Source of the DNA: Limnoperna fortunei
Lineage: Eukaryota > Mollusca > Bivalvia > Mytilida > Modiolidae
DNA length: 64,000 nucleotides
NCBI GenBank assembly: GCA_944474755.1
Contig: OX104125.1
Location: forward strand, 46,945,599 to 47,009,598
Direction of reading: 5' to 3'
The translations under genes were made by a program, and so were the position numbers. This document shows positions 41,901 to 53,844 of the stretch, one piece after another. Positions within the stretch are counted from its first letter, which is position 1; each line of letters begins with the position of its first letter. Below the pieces are notes generated by a model. The model was not told the DNA's origin. It made no database searches and saw nothing but the letters and a program-made list of their open reading frames with translations.

Positions 41901-44900
41901 CATGTGTGTAAGATGTCTAAGTATTTACATCAATGTGTCCGCGTGTGTGAGATGTTCAAGTTTGTACTTCAGTGTCTCCGTGTGTGTAAGATGTCTAAGT
42001 ATTTACATCAATGTGTCCGCGTGTGTGAGATGTTCAAGTTTGTACTTCAGTGTCTCCATGTGTGTAAGATGTCTAAGTATTTACATCAATGTGTCCGCGT
42101 GTGTGAGATATTCAAGTTTCTACTTCAGTGTCTCCATGTGTGTAAGATGTCTAAGTATTTACATCAATGTGTCCGCGTGTGAGATGTTCAAGTTTCTACT
42201 TCAGTGTCTCCGTGTGTGTAAGATGTCTAAGTATGTACATCAACGTGTCCGCGTGTGTGAAATGTTCAAGTTTCTACTTCAGTGTCTCCATGTATGTAAG
42301 ATGTCTAAGTATTTACATCAATGTGTCCGCGTGTGTGAGATGTTCAAGTTTGTACTTCAGTGCCTCCGTGTGTGTAAGATGTCTAAGTATTTACATCAAT
42401 GTGTCCGCGTGTGTGAGATGGTCAAGTTTCTACTTCAGTGTCTCCATGTGTGTAAGATGTCTAAGTATTTACATCAAAGTGTCCGCGTGTGTGAGATGTT
42501 CAAGTTTGTACTTCAGTGTCTCCATGTATGTAAGATGTCTAAGTATTTACATCAATGTGTCCGCGTGTGTGAGATGTTCAAGTTTGTACTTCAGTGTCTC
42601 CATGTGTGTAAGATGTCCAAGTATTTACATCAATGTGTCCGCTTGTGTGAGATGTTCAAGTTTGTACTTCAGTGTCTCCATGTGTGTAAGATGTCTAAGT
42701 ATTTACATCAATGTGTCCGCGTGTGTGAGATATTCAAGTTTCTACTTCAGTGTCTCCATGTGTGTAAGATGTCTAAGTATTTACATCAATGTGTCCGCGT
42801 GTGTGAGATGTTCAAGTTTGTACTTCAGTGTCTCCATGTATGAAAGATGTCTAAGTATTTACATCAATGTGTCCGCGTGTGTGAGATGTTCAAGTTTGTA
42901 CTTCAGTGTCTCCATGTGTGTAAGATGTCTAAGTATTTACATCAATGTGTCCGCGTGTGTGAGATATTCAAGTTTCTACTTCAGTGTCTCCATGTGTGTA
43001 AGATGTCTAAGTATTTACATCAATGTGTCCGCGTGTGTGAGTTGTTCAAGTTTGTACTTCAGTGTCTCCATGTGTGTAAGATGTCTAAGTATTTACATCA
43101 ATGTGTCCGCGTGTGTGAGATGTTCAAGTTTGTACTTCAGTGTCTCCGTGTGTGTAAGATGTCTAAGTATTTACATCAATGTGTCCGCGTGTGTGAGATG
43201 TTCAAGTTTGTACTTCAGTGTCTCCATGTGTGTAAGATGTCTAAGTATTTACATCAATGTGTCCGCGTGTGTGAGATATTCAAGTTTCTACTTCAGTGTC
43301 TCCATGTGTGTAAGATGTCTAAGTATTTACATCAATGTGTCCGCGTGTGAGATGTTCAAGTTTCTACTTCAGTGTCTCCGTGTGTGTAAGATGTCTAAGT
43401 ATGTACATCAACGTGTCCGCGTGTGTGAAATGTTCAAGTTTCTACTTCAGTGTCTCCATGTATGTAAGATGTCTAAGTATTTACATCAATGTGTCCGCGT
43501 GTGTGAGATGTTCAAGTTTGTACTTCAGTGTCTCCGTGTGTGTAAGATGTCTAAGTATTTACATCAATGTGTCCGCGTGTGTGAGATGGTCAAGTTTCTA
43601 CTTCAGTGTCTCCATGTGTGTAAGATGTCTAAGTATTTACATCAAAGTGTCCGCGTGTGTGAGATGTTCAAGTTTGTACTTCAGTGTCTCCATGTATGTA
43701 AGATGTCTAAGTATTTACATCAATGTGTCCGCGTGTGTGAGATGTTCAAGTTTCTACTTCAGTGTCTCCATGTGTGTAAGATGTCTAAGTATTTACATCA
43801 ATGTGTCCGCGTGTGAGATGTTCAAGTTTCTACTTCAGTGTCTCCATGTGTGTAAGATGTCTAAGTATTTACATCAATGTGTCCGCGTGTGAGATGTTCA
43901 AGTTTGTACTTCAGTGTCTCCATGTGTGTAAGATGTCTAAGTATTTACATCAATGTGTCCGCGTGTGTGAGATGTTCAAGTTTGTACTTCAGTGTCTCCG
44001 TGTGTGTAAGATGTCTAAGTATTTACATCAATGTGTCCGCGTGTGTGAGATGTTCAAGTTTGTACTTCAGTGTCTCCGTGTGTGTAAGATGTCTAAGTAT
44101 TTACATCAATGTGTCCGCGTGTGTGAGATGTTCAAGTTTGTACTTCAGTGTCTCCATGTGTGTAAGATGTCTAAGTATTTACATCAATGTGTCCGCGTGT
44201 GTGAGATATTCAAGTTTCTACTTCAGTGTCTCCATGTGTGTAAGATGTCTAAGTATTTACATCAATGTGTCCGCGTGTGTGAGATGTTCAAGTTTGTACT
44301 TCAGTGTCTCCATGTGTGTAAGATGTCTAAGTATTTACATCAATGTGTCCGCGTGTGTGAGATGTTCAAGTTTGTACTTCAGTGTCTCCGTGTGTGTAAG
44401 ATGTCTAAGTATTTACATCAATGTGTCCGCGTGTGTGAGATGTTCAAGTTTGTACTTCAGTGTCTCCATGTGTGTAAGATGTCTAAGTATTTACATCAAT
44501 GTGTCCGCGTGTGTGAGATATTCAAGTTTCTACTTCAGTGTCTCCATGTGTGTAAGATGTCTAAGTATTTACATCAATGTGTCCGCGTGTGAGATGTTCA
44601 AGTTTCTACTTCAGTGTCTCCGTGTGTGTAAGATGTCTAAGTATGTACATCAACGTGTCCGCGTGTGTGAAATGTTCAAGTTTCTACTTCAGTGTCTCCA
44701 TGTATGTAAGATGTCTAAGTATTTACATCAATGTGTCCGCGTGTGTGAGATGTTCAAGTTTGTACTTCAGTGCCTCCGTGTGTGTAAGATGTCTAAGTAT
44801 TTACATCAATGTGTCCGCGTGTGTGAGATGGTCAAGTTTCTACTTCAGTGTCTCCATGTGTGTAAGATGTCTAAGTATTTACATCAAAGTGTCCGCGTGT

Positions 44901-47900
44901 GTGAGATGTTCAAGTTTATACTTCAGTGTCTCCATGTATGTAAGATGTCTAAGTATTTACATCAATGTGTCCGCGTGTGTGAGATGTTCAAGTTTCTACT
45001 TCAGTGTCTCCATGTGTGTAAGATGTCTAAGTATTTACATCAATGTGTCCGCGTGTGAGATGTTCAAGTTTCTACTTCAGTGTCTCCATGTGTGTAAGAT
45101 GTCTAAGTATTTACATCAATGTGTCCGCGTGTGAGATGTTCAAGTTTGTACTTCAGTGTCTCCATGTGTGTAAGATGTCTAAGTATTTACATCAATGTGT
45201 CCGCGTGTGTGAGATGTTCAAGTTTCTACTTCAGTGTCTCCATGTGTGTAAGATGTCTAAGTATTTACATCAATGTGTCCGCGTGTGTGAGATATTCAAG
45301 TTTGTACTTCAGTGTCTCCATGTGTGTAAGATGTCTAAGTATTTACATCAATGTGTCCGCGTGTGAGATGTTCAAGTTTCTACTTCAGTGTCTCCGTGTG
45401 TGTAAGATGTCTAAGTATGTACATCAACGTGTCCGCGTGTGTGAAATGTTCAAGTTTCTACTTCAGTGTCTCCATGTATGTAAGATGTCTAAGTATTTAC
45501 ATCAATGTGTCCGCGTGTGTGAGATGTTCAAGTTTGTACTTCAGTGCCTCCGTGTGTGTAAGATGTCTAAGTATTTACATCAATGTGTCCGCGTGTGTGA
45601 GATGGTCAAGTTTCTACTTCAGTGTCTCCATGTGTGTAAGATGTCTAAGTATTTACATCAAAGTGTCCGCGTGTGTGAGATGTTCAAGTTTGTACTTCAG
45701 TGTCTCCATGTATGTAAGATGTCTAAGTATTTACATCAATGTGTCCGCGTGTGTGAGATGTTCAAGTTTCTACTTCAGTGTCTCCATGTGTGTAAGATGT
45801 CTAAGTATTTACATCAATGTGTCCGCGTGTGAGATGTTCAAGTTTCTACTTCAGTGTCTCCATGTGTGTAAGATGTCTAAGTATTTACATCAATGTGTCC
45901 GCGTGTGAGATGTTCAAGTTTGTACTTCAGTGTCTCCATGTGTGTAAGATGTCTAAGTATTTACATCAATGTGTCCGCGTGTGTGAGATGTTCAAGTTTG
46001 TACTTCAGTGTCTCCGTGTGTGTAAGATGTCTAAGTATTTACATCAATGTGTCCGCGTGTGTGAGATGTTCAAGTTTGTACTTCAGTGTCTCCGTGTGTG
46101 TAAGATGTCTAAGTATTTACATCAATGTGTCCGCGTGTGTGAGATGTTCAAGTTTGTACTTCAGTGTCTCCATGTGTGTAAGATGTCTAAGTATTTACAT
46201 CAATGTGTCCGCGTGTGTGAGATATTCAAGTTTCTACTTCAGTGTCTCCATGTGTGTAAGATGTCTAAGTATTTACATCAATGTGTCCGCGTGTGTGAGA
46301 TGTTCAAGTTTGTACTTCAGTGTCTCCATGTGTGTAAGATGTCTAAGTATTTACATCAATGTGTCCGCGTGTGTGAGATGTTCAAGTTTGTACTTCAGTG
46401 TCTACGTGTGTGTAAGATGTCTAAGTATTTACATCAATGTGTCCGCGTGTGTGAGATGTTCAAGTTTGTACTTCAGTGCCTCCGTGTGTGTAAGATGTCT
46501 AAGTATTTACATCAATGTGTCCGCGTGTGTGAGATGGTCAAGTTTCTACTTCAGTGTCTCCATGTGTGTAAGATGTCTAAGTATTTACATCAAAGTGTCC
46601 GCGTGTGTGAGATGTTCAAGTTTATACTTCAGTGTCTCCATGTATGTAAGATGTCTAAGTATTTACATCAATGTGTCCGCGTGTGTGAGATGTTCAAGTT
46701 TCTACTTCAGTGTCTCCATGTGTGTAAGATGTCTAAGTATTTACATCAATGTGTCCGCGTGTGAGATGTTCAAGTTTCTACTTCAGTGTCTCCATGTGTG
46801 TAAGATGTCTAAGTATTTACATCAATGTGTCCGCGTGTGAGATGTTCAAGTTTGTACTTCAGTGTCTCCATGTGTGTAAGATGTCTAAGTATTTACATCA
46901 ATGTGTCCGCGTGTGTGAGATGTTCAAGTTTGTACTTCAGTGTCTCCATGTGTGTAAGATGTCTAAGTATTTACATCAATGTGTCCGCGTGTGTGAGATG
47001 TTCAAGTTTGTACTTCAGTGTCTCCGTGTGTGTAAGATGTCTAAGTATTTACATCAATGTGTCCGCGTGTGAGATGTTCAAGTTTGTACTTCAGTGTCTC
47101 CATGTGTGTAAGATGTCTAAGTATTTACATCAATGTGTCCGCGTGTGTGAGATGTTCAAGTTTCTACTTCAGTGTCTCCATGTATGTAAGATGTCTAAGT
47201 ATTTACATCAATGTGTCCGCGTGTGTGAGATGTTCAAGTTTCTACTTCAGTGTCTCCATGTGTGTAAGATGTCTAAGTATTTATATCAATGTGTCCGCGT
47301 GTGTGAGATGTTCAAGTTTGTACTTCAGTGTCTCCGTGTGTGTAAGATGTCTAAGTATTTACATCAATGTGTCCGCGTGTGTGAGATGTTCAAGTTTCTA
47401 CTTCAGTGTCTCCATGTGTGTAAGATGTCTAAGTATTTACATCAATGTGTTCGCGTGTGTGAGATGTTCAAGTTTGTACTTCAGTGTCTCCGTGTGTGTA
47501 AGATGTCTAAGTATTTACATCAATGTGTCCGCGTGTGTGAGATGTTCAAGTTTGTACTTCAGTGTCTCCATGTGTGTAAGATGTCTAAGTATTTACATCA
47601 ATGTGTCCGCGTGTGTGAGATGTTCAATTTTCTACTTCAGTGTCTCCATGTGTGTAAGATGTCTAAGTATTTATATCAATGTGTCCGCGTGTGTGAGATG
47701 TTCAAGTTTGTACTTCAGTGTCTCCATGTGTGTAAGATGTCTAAGTATTTACATCAATGTGTCCGCGTGTGTGAGATGGTCAAGTTTGTACTTCAGTGTC
47801 TCCATGTGTGTAAGATGTCTAAGTATTTACATCAATGTGTCCGCGTGTGTGAGATGTTCAAGTTTGTACTTCAGTGTCTCCATGTGTGTAAGATGTCTAA

Positions 47901-47965
47901 GTATTTACATCAGGAGATGTCTAAGTATTTACATCAATGTGTCCGCTTGTGCGATATATCCAAGA
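38911..47965. repeat. 9-kb satellite of 78-bp units (39-bp dimers) with higher-order repeats
   Basis: About 116 units of 78 bp. Each unit is two related 39-bp halves: one with gtgagatgttcaagtttgta, the other with gtaagatgtctaagtattta, matching at roughly three quarters of positions. Some units lack two bases (ccgcgtgt directly followed by gagatg). A variant carrying 'tatgtacatcaacgtgtcc' recurs near 40831, 42233, 43401, 44643 and 45417, marking blocks of 1402, 1168, 1242 and 774 bp that repeat nearly exactly. Because 78 is a multiple of 3 and two frames lack stops, ORFs up to 770 codons appear. They overlap in two frames and have no start, splice or domain evidence, so I do not call them genes. 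Confidence 0.92.
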
Positions 47966-48340
47966 ATGTACTTCATCAACTCACTCATGACTGTATTCAT
48001 CTTCTTTAGCTGGTATGGTTTGGGTCTTTCTAATTGTGTATTTTTGTGTGTCTAGTTTTTCAAATAGAAATTTATTATTAAGAAAGCTGGTGTGGATGTT
48101 CCTGGCAAGCCTTGAAAATGGCCTTGCACTCTACTGACAAGCAATTATGGAAAAGTATACTAAGCTGACAGGTAATACATGTACCTGGTCGAGATAATAC
48201 AACCACAACAATGTCGTTATTTGGTAGCTTTACCTAAGCCATAATCGTGACCTTTCTGTACCTGATAAATAGCGAACGATTTATCTTGGAAAGTACAATC
48301 CACCTTTCGATTATTCTATATAAGGAAAGACGGTCGAATG

Positions 48341-48610
48341 TTTTTTTGTTTTTTTTTGAATGGTGTTTTAACGCCACTTTCAGAAATTTTTACGCCATTT
48401 CATGGCGTCCAGTTTTTATTGGGGGAGGAAGCCGGAGTACCCGGAGAGAACCCCGGACCTGCGGTAGTAAAACTGGCAATCCTTGTCAATTAAGATTGGA
48501 GTCGAGTACACCCTGCCTGCAGTGAGAATCGAACCAGCAATCTCAGTGTTGACAGACCACGTAATCAATAGTAAACGAACTACCTTGACCACTCGGCCAC
48601 CGAGGCCCCC
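48341..48610 (-). mobile_element. tRNA-derived SINE, full length, 12-bp TSD
   Basis: It is flanked by perfect direct repeats gacggtcgaatg at 48329-48340 and 48611-48622. The minus-strand order is A box ('taaccactcggccacc'-like, here ttgaccactcggcc), B box ('gagaatcgaacc' complement), body and tail ending in a T-run. Confidence 0.88.
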
Positions 48611-48639
48611 GACGGTCGAATGCAACATTGAGAGAATTT

Positions 48640-48896
48640 CTTTGTTTTTTTTTTTTTTGGTTAACGCCACTTTCATCAATTTTTCAGCTATATCATGGCG
48701 TCCAGGTTTTATTGGAGGAGTCGGCGTACCCGGAGAAAAACCCCTTCCATCGGAAGAAAACTGGCAATCTTTGTCAATTAAGATTGGTTTCAAGTACACT
48801 AGCAGAAGTGAGACTCGAACCAGCAATCTCAATATTGAAAGACCACATGATCAATAGTAGACGAACTACCTTAACCACTCGGCCACCGAGAGCCCT
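48640..48896 (-). mobile_element. tRNA-derived SINE, second adjacent copy
   Basis: All SINE parts are present on the minus strand (B box complement 'gagactcgaaccagc', A box complement 'taaccactcggccaccg'). It sits directly beside the copy at 48341. I see no clear TSD. Confidence 0.82.
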
Positions 48897-49634
48897 AGAA
48901 AACATTTTCAGCCCTTGACCCATAAGACCTTCCATCCTTGTCGTTCGTTTAACTTTTTTATAACATTTTTGAGTTGCTCAAGCTGTAGAAACCGAAACGT
49001 TAGGGGGTTTTTTTTGGTTTTTTGTTTGTTTGTTTGTTTTTTTTTTCGGGGGGGGGGGGGGGTAGATTGGGGTAGGAAAATAACGATAAAACAAAACTGG
49101 TCACTTGGTAAGTTTAAACAATAAATTCCTTGTATCCCTGTTGTTATCGAAATCAATTTAAGAACTTGGATAAAAATATACAATTTCATTCAAATTACCT
49201 GAAACAAATTCATTGGAAATAATTTAGAAAGTATATACCGTAACTGGACGCAGAAGATAAAAATAACCGCCGGAAGGAAGTTGTGTAACTCTGCGGTAAT
49301 ATATTACCAACACGATGGATATTGTTAATTTCTTTTTACGTTTTGACAGCTTGGTTAATGGGATGTGTAAAATATGTTTGTCATAATTAATGATTATCAG
49401 TTAAATAATCATGTTAGCACAAAGTTACCATCTGCTTTCCGATATGTAAACATGGCGTCCTTAAGCTAAGTTTACACGATCAAAGTTTTCCATAAAAAAA
49501 ATTATACATCTGCACTTCATGTGTATTACGGTAATGAAATCTTTGTGATTTGCTTCGTTTGTTCTTACAATCGTCGAATTTTGTGCAGTAGAAAAAAAGC
49601 CGGAAGAGACACAAACGGCACAAAATTCTTTTTT

Positions 49635-49985
49635 AATCCCGCTATATAAAATGAGAGTACGTGATCATTTCCTTGAGATACAAAAGAATTAACAGGCAAA
49701 ATAGACTACATATATGTTTAGTATGCAAAACAATGCATTGGAGGATGAAATTCACTTCTTTTTCCATTGTCCGAAATGGTATACAAGAAAATATTTTTAA
49801 AATATTATTAAAAATAATTATGAAAATGATATCAACAAATATAAAATGTCCTCTTATTTTACTATAAATATGTCACAGTACCATCACTTTTGTTCTAGTC
49901 TTTATCTTGTGTTTCTTAAAATATATGTATGCCTTCAACCCCTTGCGGATTTTAAATGTGAATAAATAAATTCATTACTTCATTC
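49635..49985 (+). pseudogene. Non-LTR retrotransposon 3' remnant
   Basis: In one frame near 49721-49792 the sequence reads N-N-A-L-E-D-E-I-H-F-F-F-H-C-P-K-W-Y, preceded by C-x-x-C, which matches the Cys/His-rich end of many animal LINE reverse-transcriptase ORFs ('ED-E-x-H-F-x-x-x-C-P'). A terminal AT-rich tail with 'gtgaataaataaattcatt' follows. Only the last part is present and upstream coding sequence is not recognisable. Confidence 0.5.
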
Positions 49986-50837
49986 ATTTTGGGCATGAAT
50001 ATATACTAATTTTACCAAATATTTCAATGTGAGTCACAGCTTTTTAACTTTTTAATAACCGCTGTGGACTCAAAACACGTCCTATCTTCTGCCCCCCCCC
50101 CCCCCCCCAACCCCCTTTCCTGTTTTGTAGTATTATACCACTTCGTGGTGATTAAAAATCAATCAGATAAACGAGATGGGTGAGATTTATGTTGACTGGT
50201 ATTATTAGGTAATCGGCAAATTATCCATGAGCGAATGGTCGTCAATAGCGGGCGACAAATCCTAGTAGATTTACATAATGTATATAATCCATGCTGGGAC
50301 ACGAGTCTGATCGGAAGTCTTATGTTTTATTTGATTTCCGCAGGATGATTAATGACTATTAATAGATCATTGGACCATATAATGGTACTAATTACCTACA
50401 GATTTCTTACTTTCCGCCATCAAAGACGTTAATGGGGGACATGAAAGAGGATTACTGTTTTTTTTTAAAGGAACCAGAGTTGAAAAGATTGTTTGGGGAC
50501 TAGGAGTTAAGTTAATCTCTAGTGTCATCTGTGATTTTTCGTATCGATTATAGCACCAACCATGTTTGTGTCTGGTAATAGGTGGCATTTATTATAAAAA
50601 TCGGGACAAATCTTTATTACAAAATTCAGACAGATTTTTGTGTGTTAGCACATTTGATGTATGGAGAAAATGAGAACAGAGGAGTGTTCGATTATTTTTT
50701 TTTGCTTAACTGAAGACAATTTTGTTTTAAATGCCAAATCATATCCCCTTCACATAAGAAAATTGTGAATCTCTAAACTCAGCAATGAATGGCGGTATTA
50801 AAATGTCCTTTTTATTCACTTAAAGCATGTGTACATT

Positions 50838-50930
50838 GGGGTTGCGAGTTCGAACCCAACGTCAGACGTTGGGCAGGGTGTGCTCGACTCCAACCTTAAT
50901 TTACAAAGAACTAAATGCCCGATTTTTGAA
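50838..50930 (+). mobile_element. SINE fragment (B box to body)
   Basis: 'gggttgcgagttcgaaccca' (B box) followed by 'gcagggtgtgctcgactcca' matches the SINE; the A box and tail are missing. Confidence 0.6.
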
Positions 50931-51276
50931 AGAGCCACAAACTTGTGCGCAAACACATGTTCAATGTATGCATGTCAAATGATATTCACAACGTTCTAAT
51001 TTAATCATATACACCAATGAGAAATTCCTGTCTTGCAACATTAACCATATACATTTTTATTATTTTTTTATAAAAATGGAACAAAAATCGCAGAGTGTGT
51101 AAAACTAAATACATGTAGATCAGAGATATTAAATTTATTTTTAAAAAAGGTTAAATTTGCTCGATATAACTCCTTTAGGGGTCGCTGGTGGGCTATAGGG
51201 GGTGGGTGGTGGGATATAAGGGGCGGTGGTGCATGGGCTATAAGGCTTTGTAGTGTTTCTTGCGGAGTTTAGATTT

Positions 51277-51411
51277 GCCACAAGTCCCTTTGAATTGTGT
51301 TGCTATTAAAGAGATACATCTTTATCAACAGTTCTTATACCATACAAGTGCATAGTATAGGTAAAGATGTGTCTCACTTATGGCAAAAAATAATTCAAAT
51401 GGACTTGTGGC
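51277..51411. mobile_element. Foldback MITE with 'gccacaagtcc' termini
   Basis: The arms 51277-51324 and 51362-51411 are inverted repeats ('gccacaagtccctttgaatt'). It is related to the arms at 34482-34930. Confidence 0.7.
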
Positions 51412-52168
51412 AAGTCTATGCGGGGTTATAGCTAAAGACACCAAGTTCAGTTTTATCAACAGAAAAGTGATAGAAATGTGTTTGTTGATGCGAAGGCTGC
51501 TAAGAGAAAGGCAATATAATCAAAGTTATTTGTTTCACATCACCCTTTTTTACTGTCAAAGCGAAAATACCAAAAAAAGGGGGAGCAAGTGAGTTTATTT
51601 AATTAGACTGAGAGAAAATAGACAAACAATGACCGTCTTGTTATCTAATAGCTGTCTGAGTATAGCAATAAAACTGGGTCATTTCACTGAGAAATTGTTT
51701 TTCTACGTATTTGTCGCCCATGTCACACGTATGTAATAAATTTAATACACCGTCATAAAGTAATTTTCTCATCTAGAAAGGGGGAAGGGGCTGGAGTTCT
51801 CAAAACGTGTGTTCTGTTCTGCTAAAATGTATTGTTACGATTAAATTAAATGCCCCTCTTTGGTGATTTTGGGACCCGGTGAGATTGGACATGTACACAC
51901 AGTGTGAATATCAACAACGGTCCGTTTAATATTACATCGACGGTGATCAGATAAATCTGCGATTGCGTCACGTTATAATTTATGTCTATTATATAGAATA
52001 ATATTTTCCAGACAAAATGACTGATGTGTGAAGTCTGACCAATTATGACACCAAATTGTATATTATTTTTACAGTTAAATTGACTAAAAGTAGGAACTAG
52101 AATACTGCGTTGTCCCCGTCCTATAAATTTTCTTAACACGACGGAGAGATATTGATGGTGATATGAAT

Positions 52169-52217
52169 CAGGGACAGTCTATACTAAGTATACTATACTT
52201 AGTATAGACTGTCCCTG
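52169..52217. mobile_element. 49-bp perfect palindrome element, 7-bp TSD
   Basis: Perfect 24-base arms (52169-52192 and 52194-52217) surround a single base at 52193, starting CAGGGACAGTCTATACT. The direct repeats tatgaat at 52162-52168 and 52218-52224 lie exactly at the palindrome ends. It is the same family as 38860-38909. Confidence 0.85.
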
Positions 52218-53478
52218 TATGAATGCATTGGAAAGGGCAAATTTCGTTGCTTGTCAAAATTGTGAACAAAATAATCAAATAATTCGGAAACCACCACCCT
52301 AATTCTTGTAATAAACATAAAATTTCTAAATACCATTCAGGACTAGAAGGGGAAACACAAAAATACCCATGTTGTCATTCAACAATAAAGTTGACAAACA
52401 AGAGATGACAGAAACTGCTGAGAGGTGTCTCCGTTGTTGTTTTTATTTATTACATTGTCATAAATTGAATTTTAATTGAGTTAACAGCGTCATTACAGTA
52501 CAAATTAAAAACAAAGACGCCACGGCAAGAATATTACTAATTGATTAATTATTAATTATTAAACGTCAGTTAATGAATAGTTACCCGTGATCAGACATAT
52601 AATTACTTATGTCTAATTAACTGTCTCTGTGGTGTTTAAATGTTACAGTTTTTATGTTTTATGTTTTGTGAAAATGTTGTATTGCTATACACTATTTAGA
52701 AAATATTTTTGTTTGCAAATAAAGAACTAAATAAAATAAATAATAAAACATAACATTAAGTGGTTTGCAAAATTTTATATTTTCATGTTTTAGTGGTTTT
52801 ACAAATATCCTAATCGGTTTCATCGTGTAGGCGAGTCAATACAGTTTGTCATACCAAGGAATTTAAAATATAAATAAGTAATATGTAAAATCCAATTTCT
52901 GTAACCAGCTGTCGTTTGGGAGAAATTGATTTTAAAAACGAAACTGGCGACTGGAGTCCATCTGAGCATTTTCTAACGATTAGAAGATAATTATCTACGC
53001 TAAAATTTACTTAACAAATTAATCAATGACAAAATTCTTCCAGTAAACAACAATTTTCCGGTCTTATTTGGCCAGTAGCATTTTTGAGGGCACTCTAGAC
53101 ATTAACAATATCAATGGGTGATCAACGAACCGCGAAAGACTTCGTGAACAGATTACAGGTTTAGCGTTGTTAAAGGGACGCATGTCATGTGGTCTGTTAT
53201 AATTCAAAACGAACGTTGTATACGAGTACACACTGACGGAAATGCGCTCAGGAAAAGCTAAGTACTGATAAAACCGAGAAACTTTCCTGCTGTTGTTACA
53301 TGACAAGTTTTATTTTTGGATTTTTGTGAGTCATAAATTTTCATTGGTCAATCCTGAAAATTTTGACATAGTTTACAGTACAAGTGGTACACATTAGATA
53401 AAGGATTTTATTTGTGGTGTTGTTTACGTGTATGTCATTATATATCTGTTCATGAACGCAATTGGAGGTGACTCAATT

Positions 53479-53492
53479 GGATTTATAAATAT
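53479..53492 (+). promoter_or_regulatory. Possible TATA-like box upstream of the 53727 exon
   Basis: 'ggatttataaatattta' lies about 240 bases before the start codon. It is also close to a MEF2-type A/T core, which would suit a muscle gene. In AT-rich DNA such matches are common, so this is only a suggestion. Confidence 0.2.
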
Positions 53493-53726
53493 TTATCACA
53501 ATAAATACGAAAGGATTAAAAAAAAAAATATTGCGACTATTTGAAAACAGACTTCTATTCAGCTAGAAGTTTTGAAAAGGCGGTTTTCATGAATGGAATA
53601 CTTCATCTTGAAATGAACAACACATAATTTAAAGTGAAATTGACAAAAAGTGAAACGAACAGTTGTTTGGAGTAAAACTGTTTATTGATTTAAGTTGAGT
53701 TTTATAAACAAAATCTATTTATTAAA

Positions 53727-53844
53727 ATGGGTGCAAATAATTCAGTCGCCGAGGACGATCCAAGAAGAAATTTAGAACATAAGGAGTATTATTCTACATC
53801 AACGAAACATAGACTAGGGTATCACGGCGTATCTAATGCCAGAG
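53727..53844 (+). CDS. Alternative first coding exon with MGxxxS start
   Basis: The ATG has a good context (aaaATGG), and an in-frame TAA lies upstream at 53691-53693 with no strong acceptor between, so this is a true start exon. It encodes 39 residues beginning MGANNSVAEDDPRRNLEHKE and ending 'GYHGVSNAR'. The donor 'agag|gtaatg' is at 53845 in phase 1, matching the FN3 exon acceptor. If unspliced, the frame runs on to 53915 and stops. Confidence 0.6.

Larger units (their letters stand above)
24896..53726 (+). other. 28.8-kb region without recognised exons
   Basis: In a one-gene model this is intron; in a two-gene model it is intergenic. Listed separately are SINEs, foldback elements, minisatellites and the 38911-47965 satellite. 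Stretches 26200-29100, 32750-34470, 35000-36100, 36750-38690 and 52750-53470 contain nothing recognisable beyond small inverted repeats (for example 'agtaacatcacgcgatgtta', 27486-27507), a two-copy ~67-bp repeat at 28275-28385 and a three-copy ~60-bp repeat at 32920-33035. Homopolymer G or C runs occur at 49049-49062 and 50093-50108. Confidence 0.5.
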
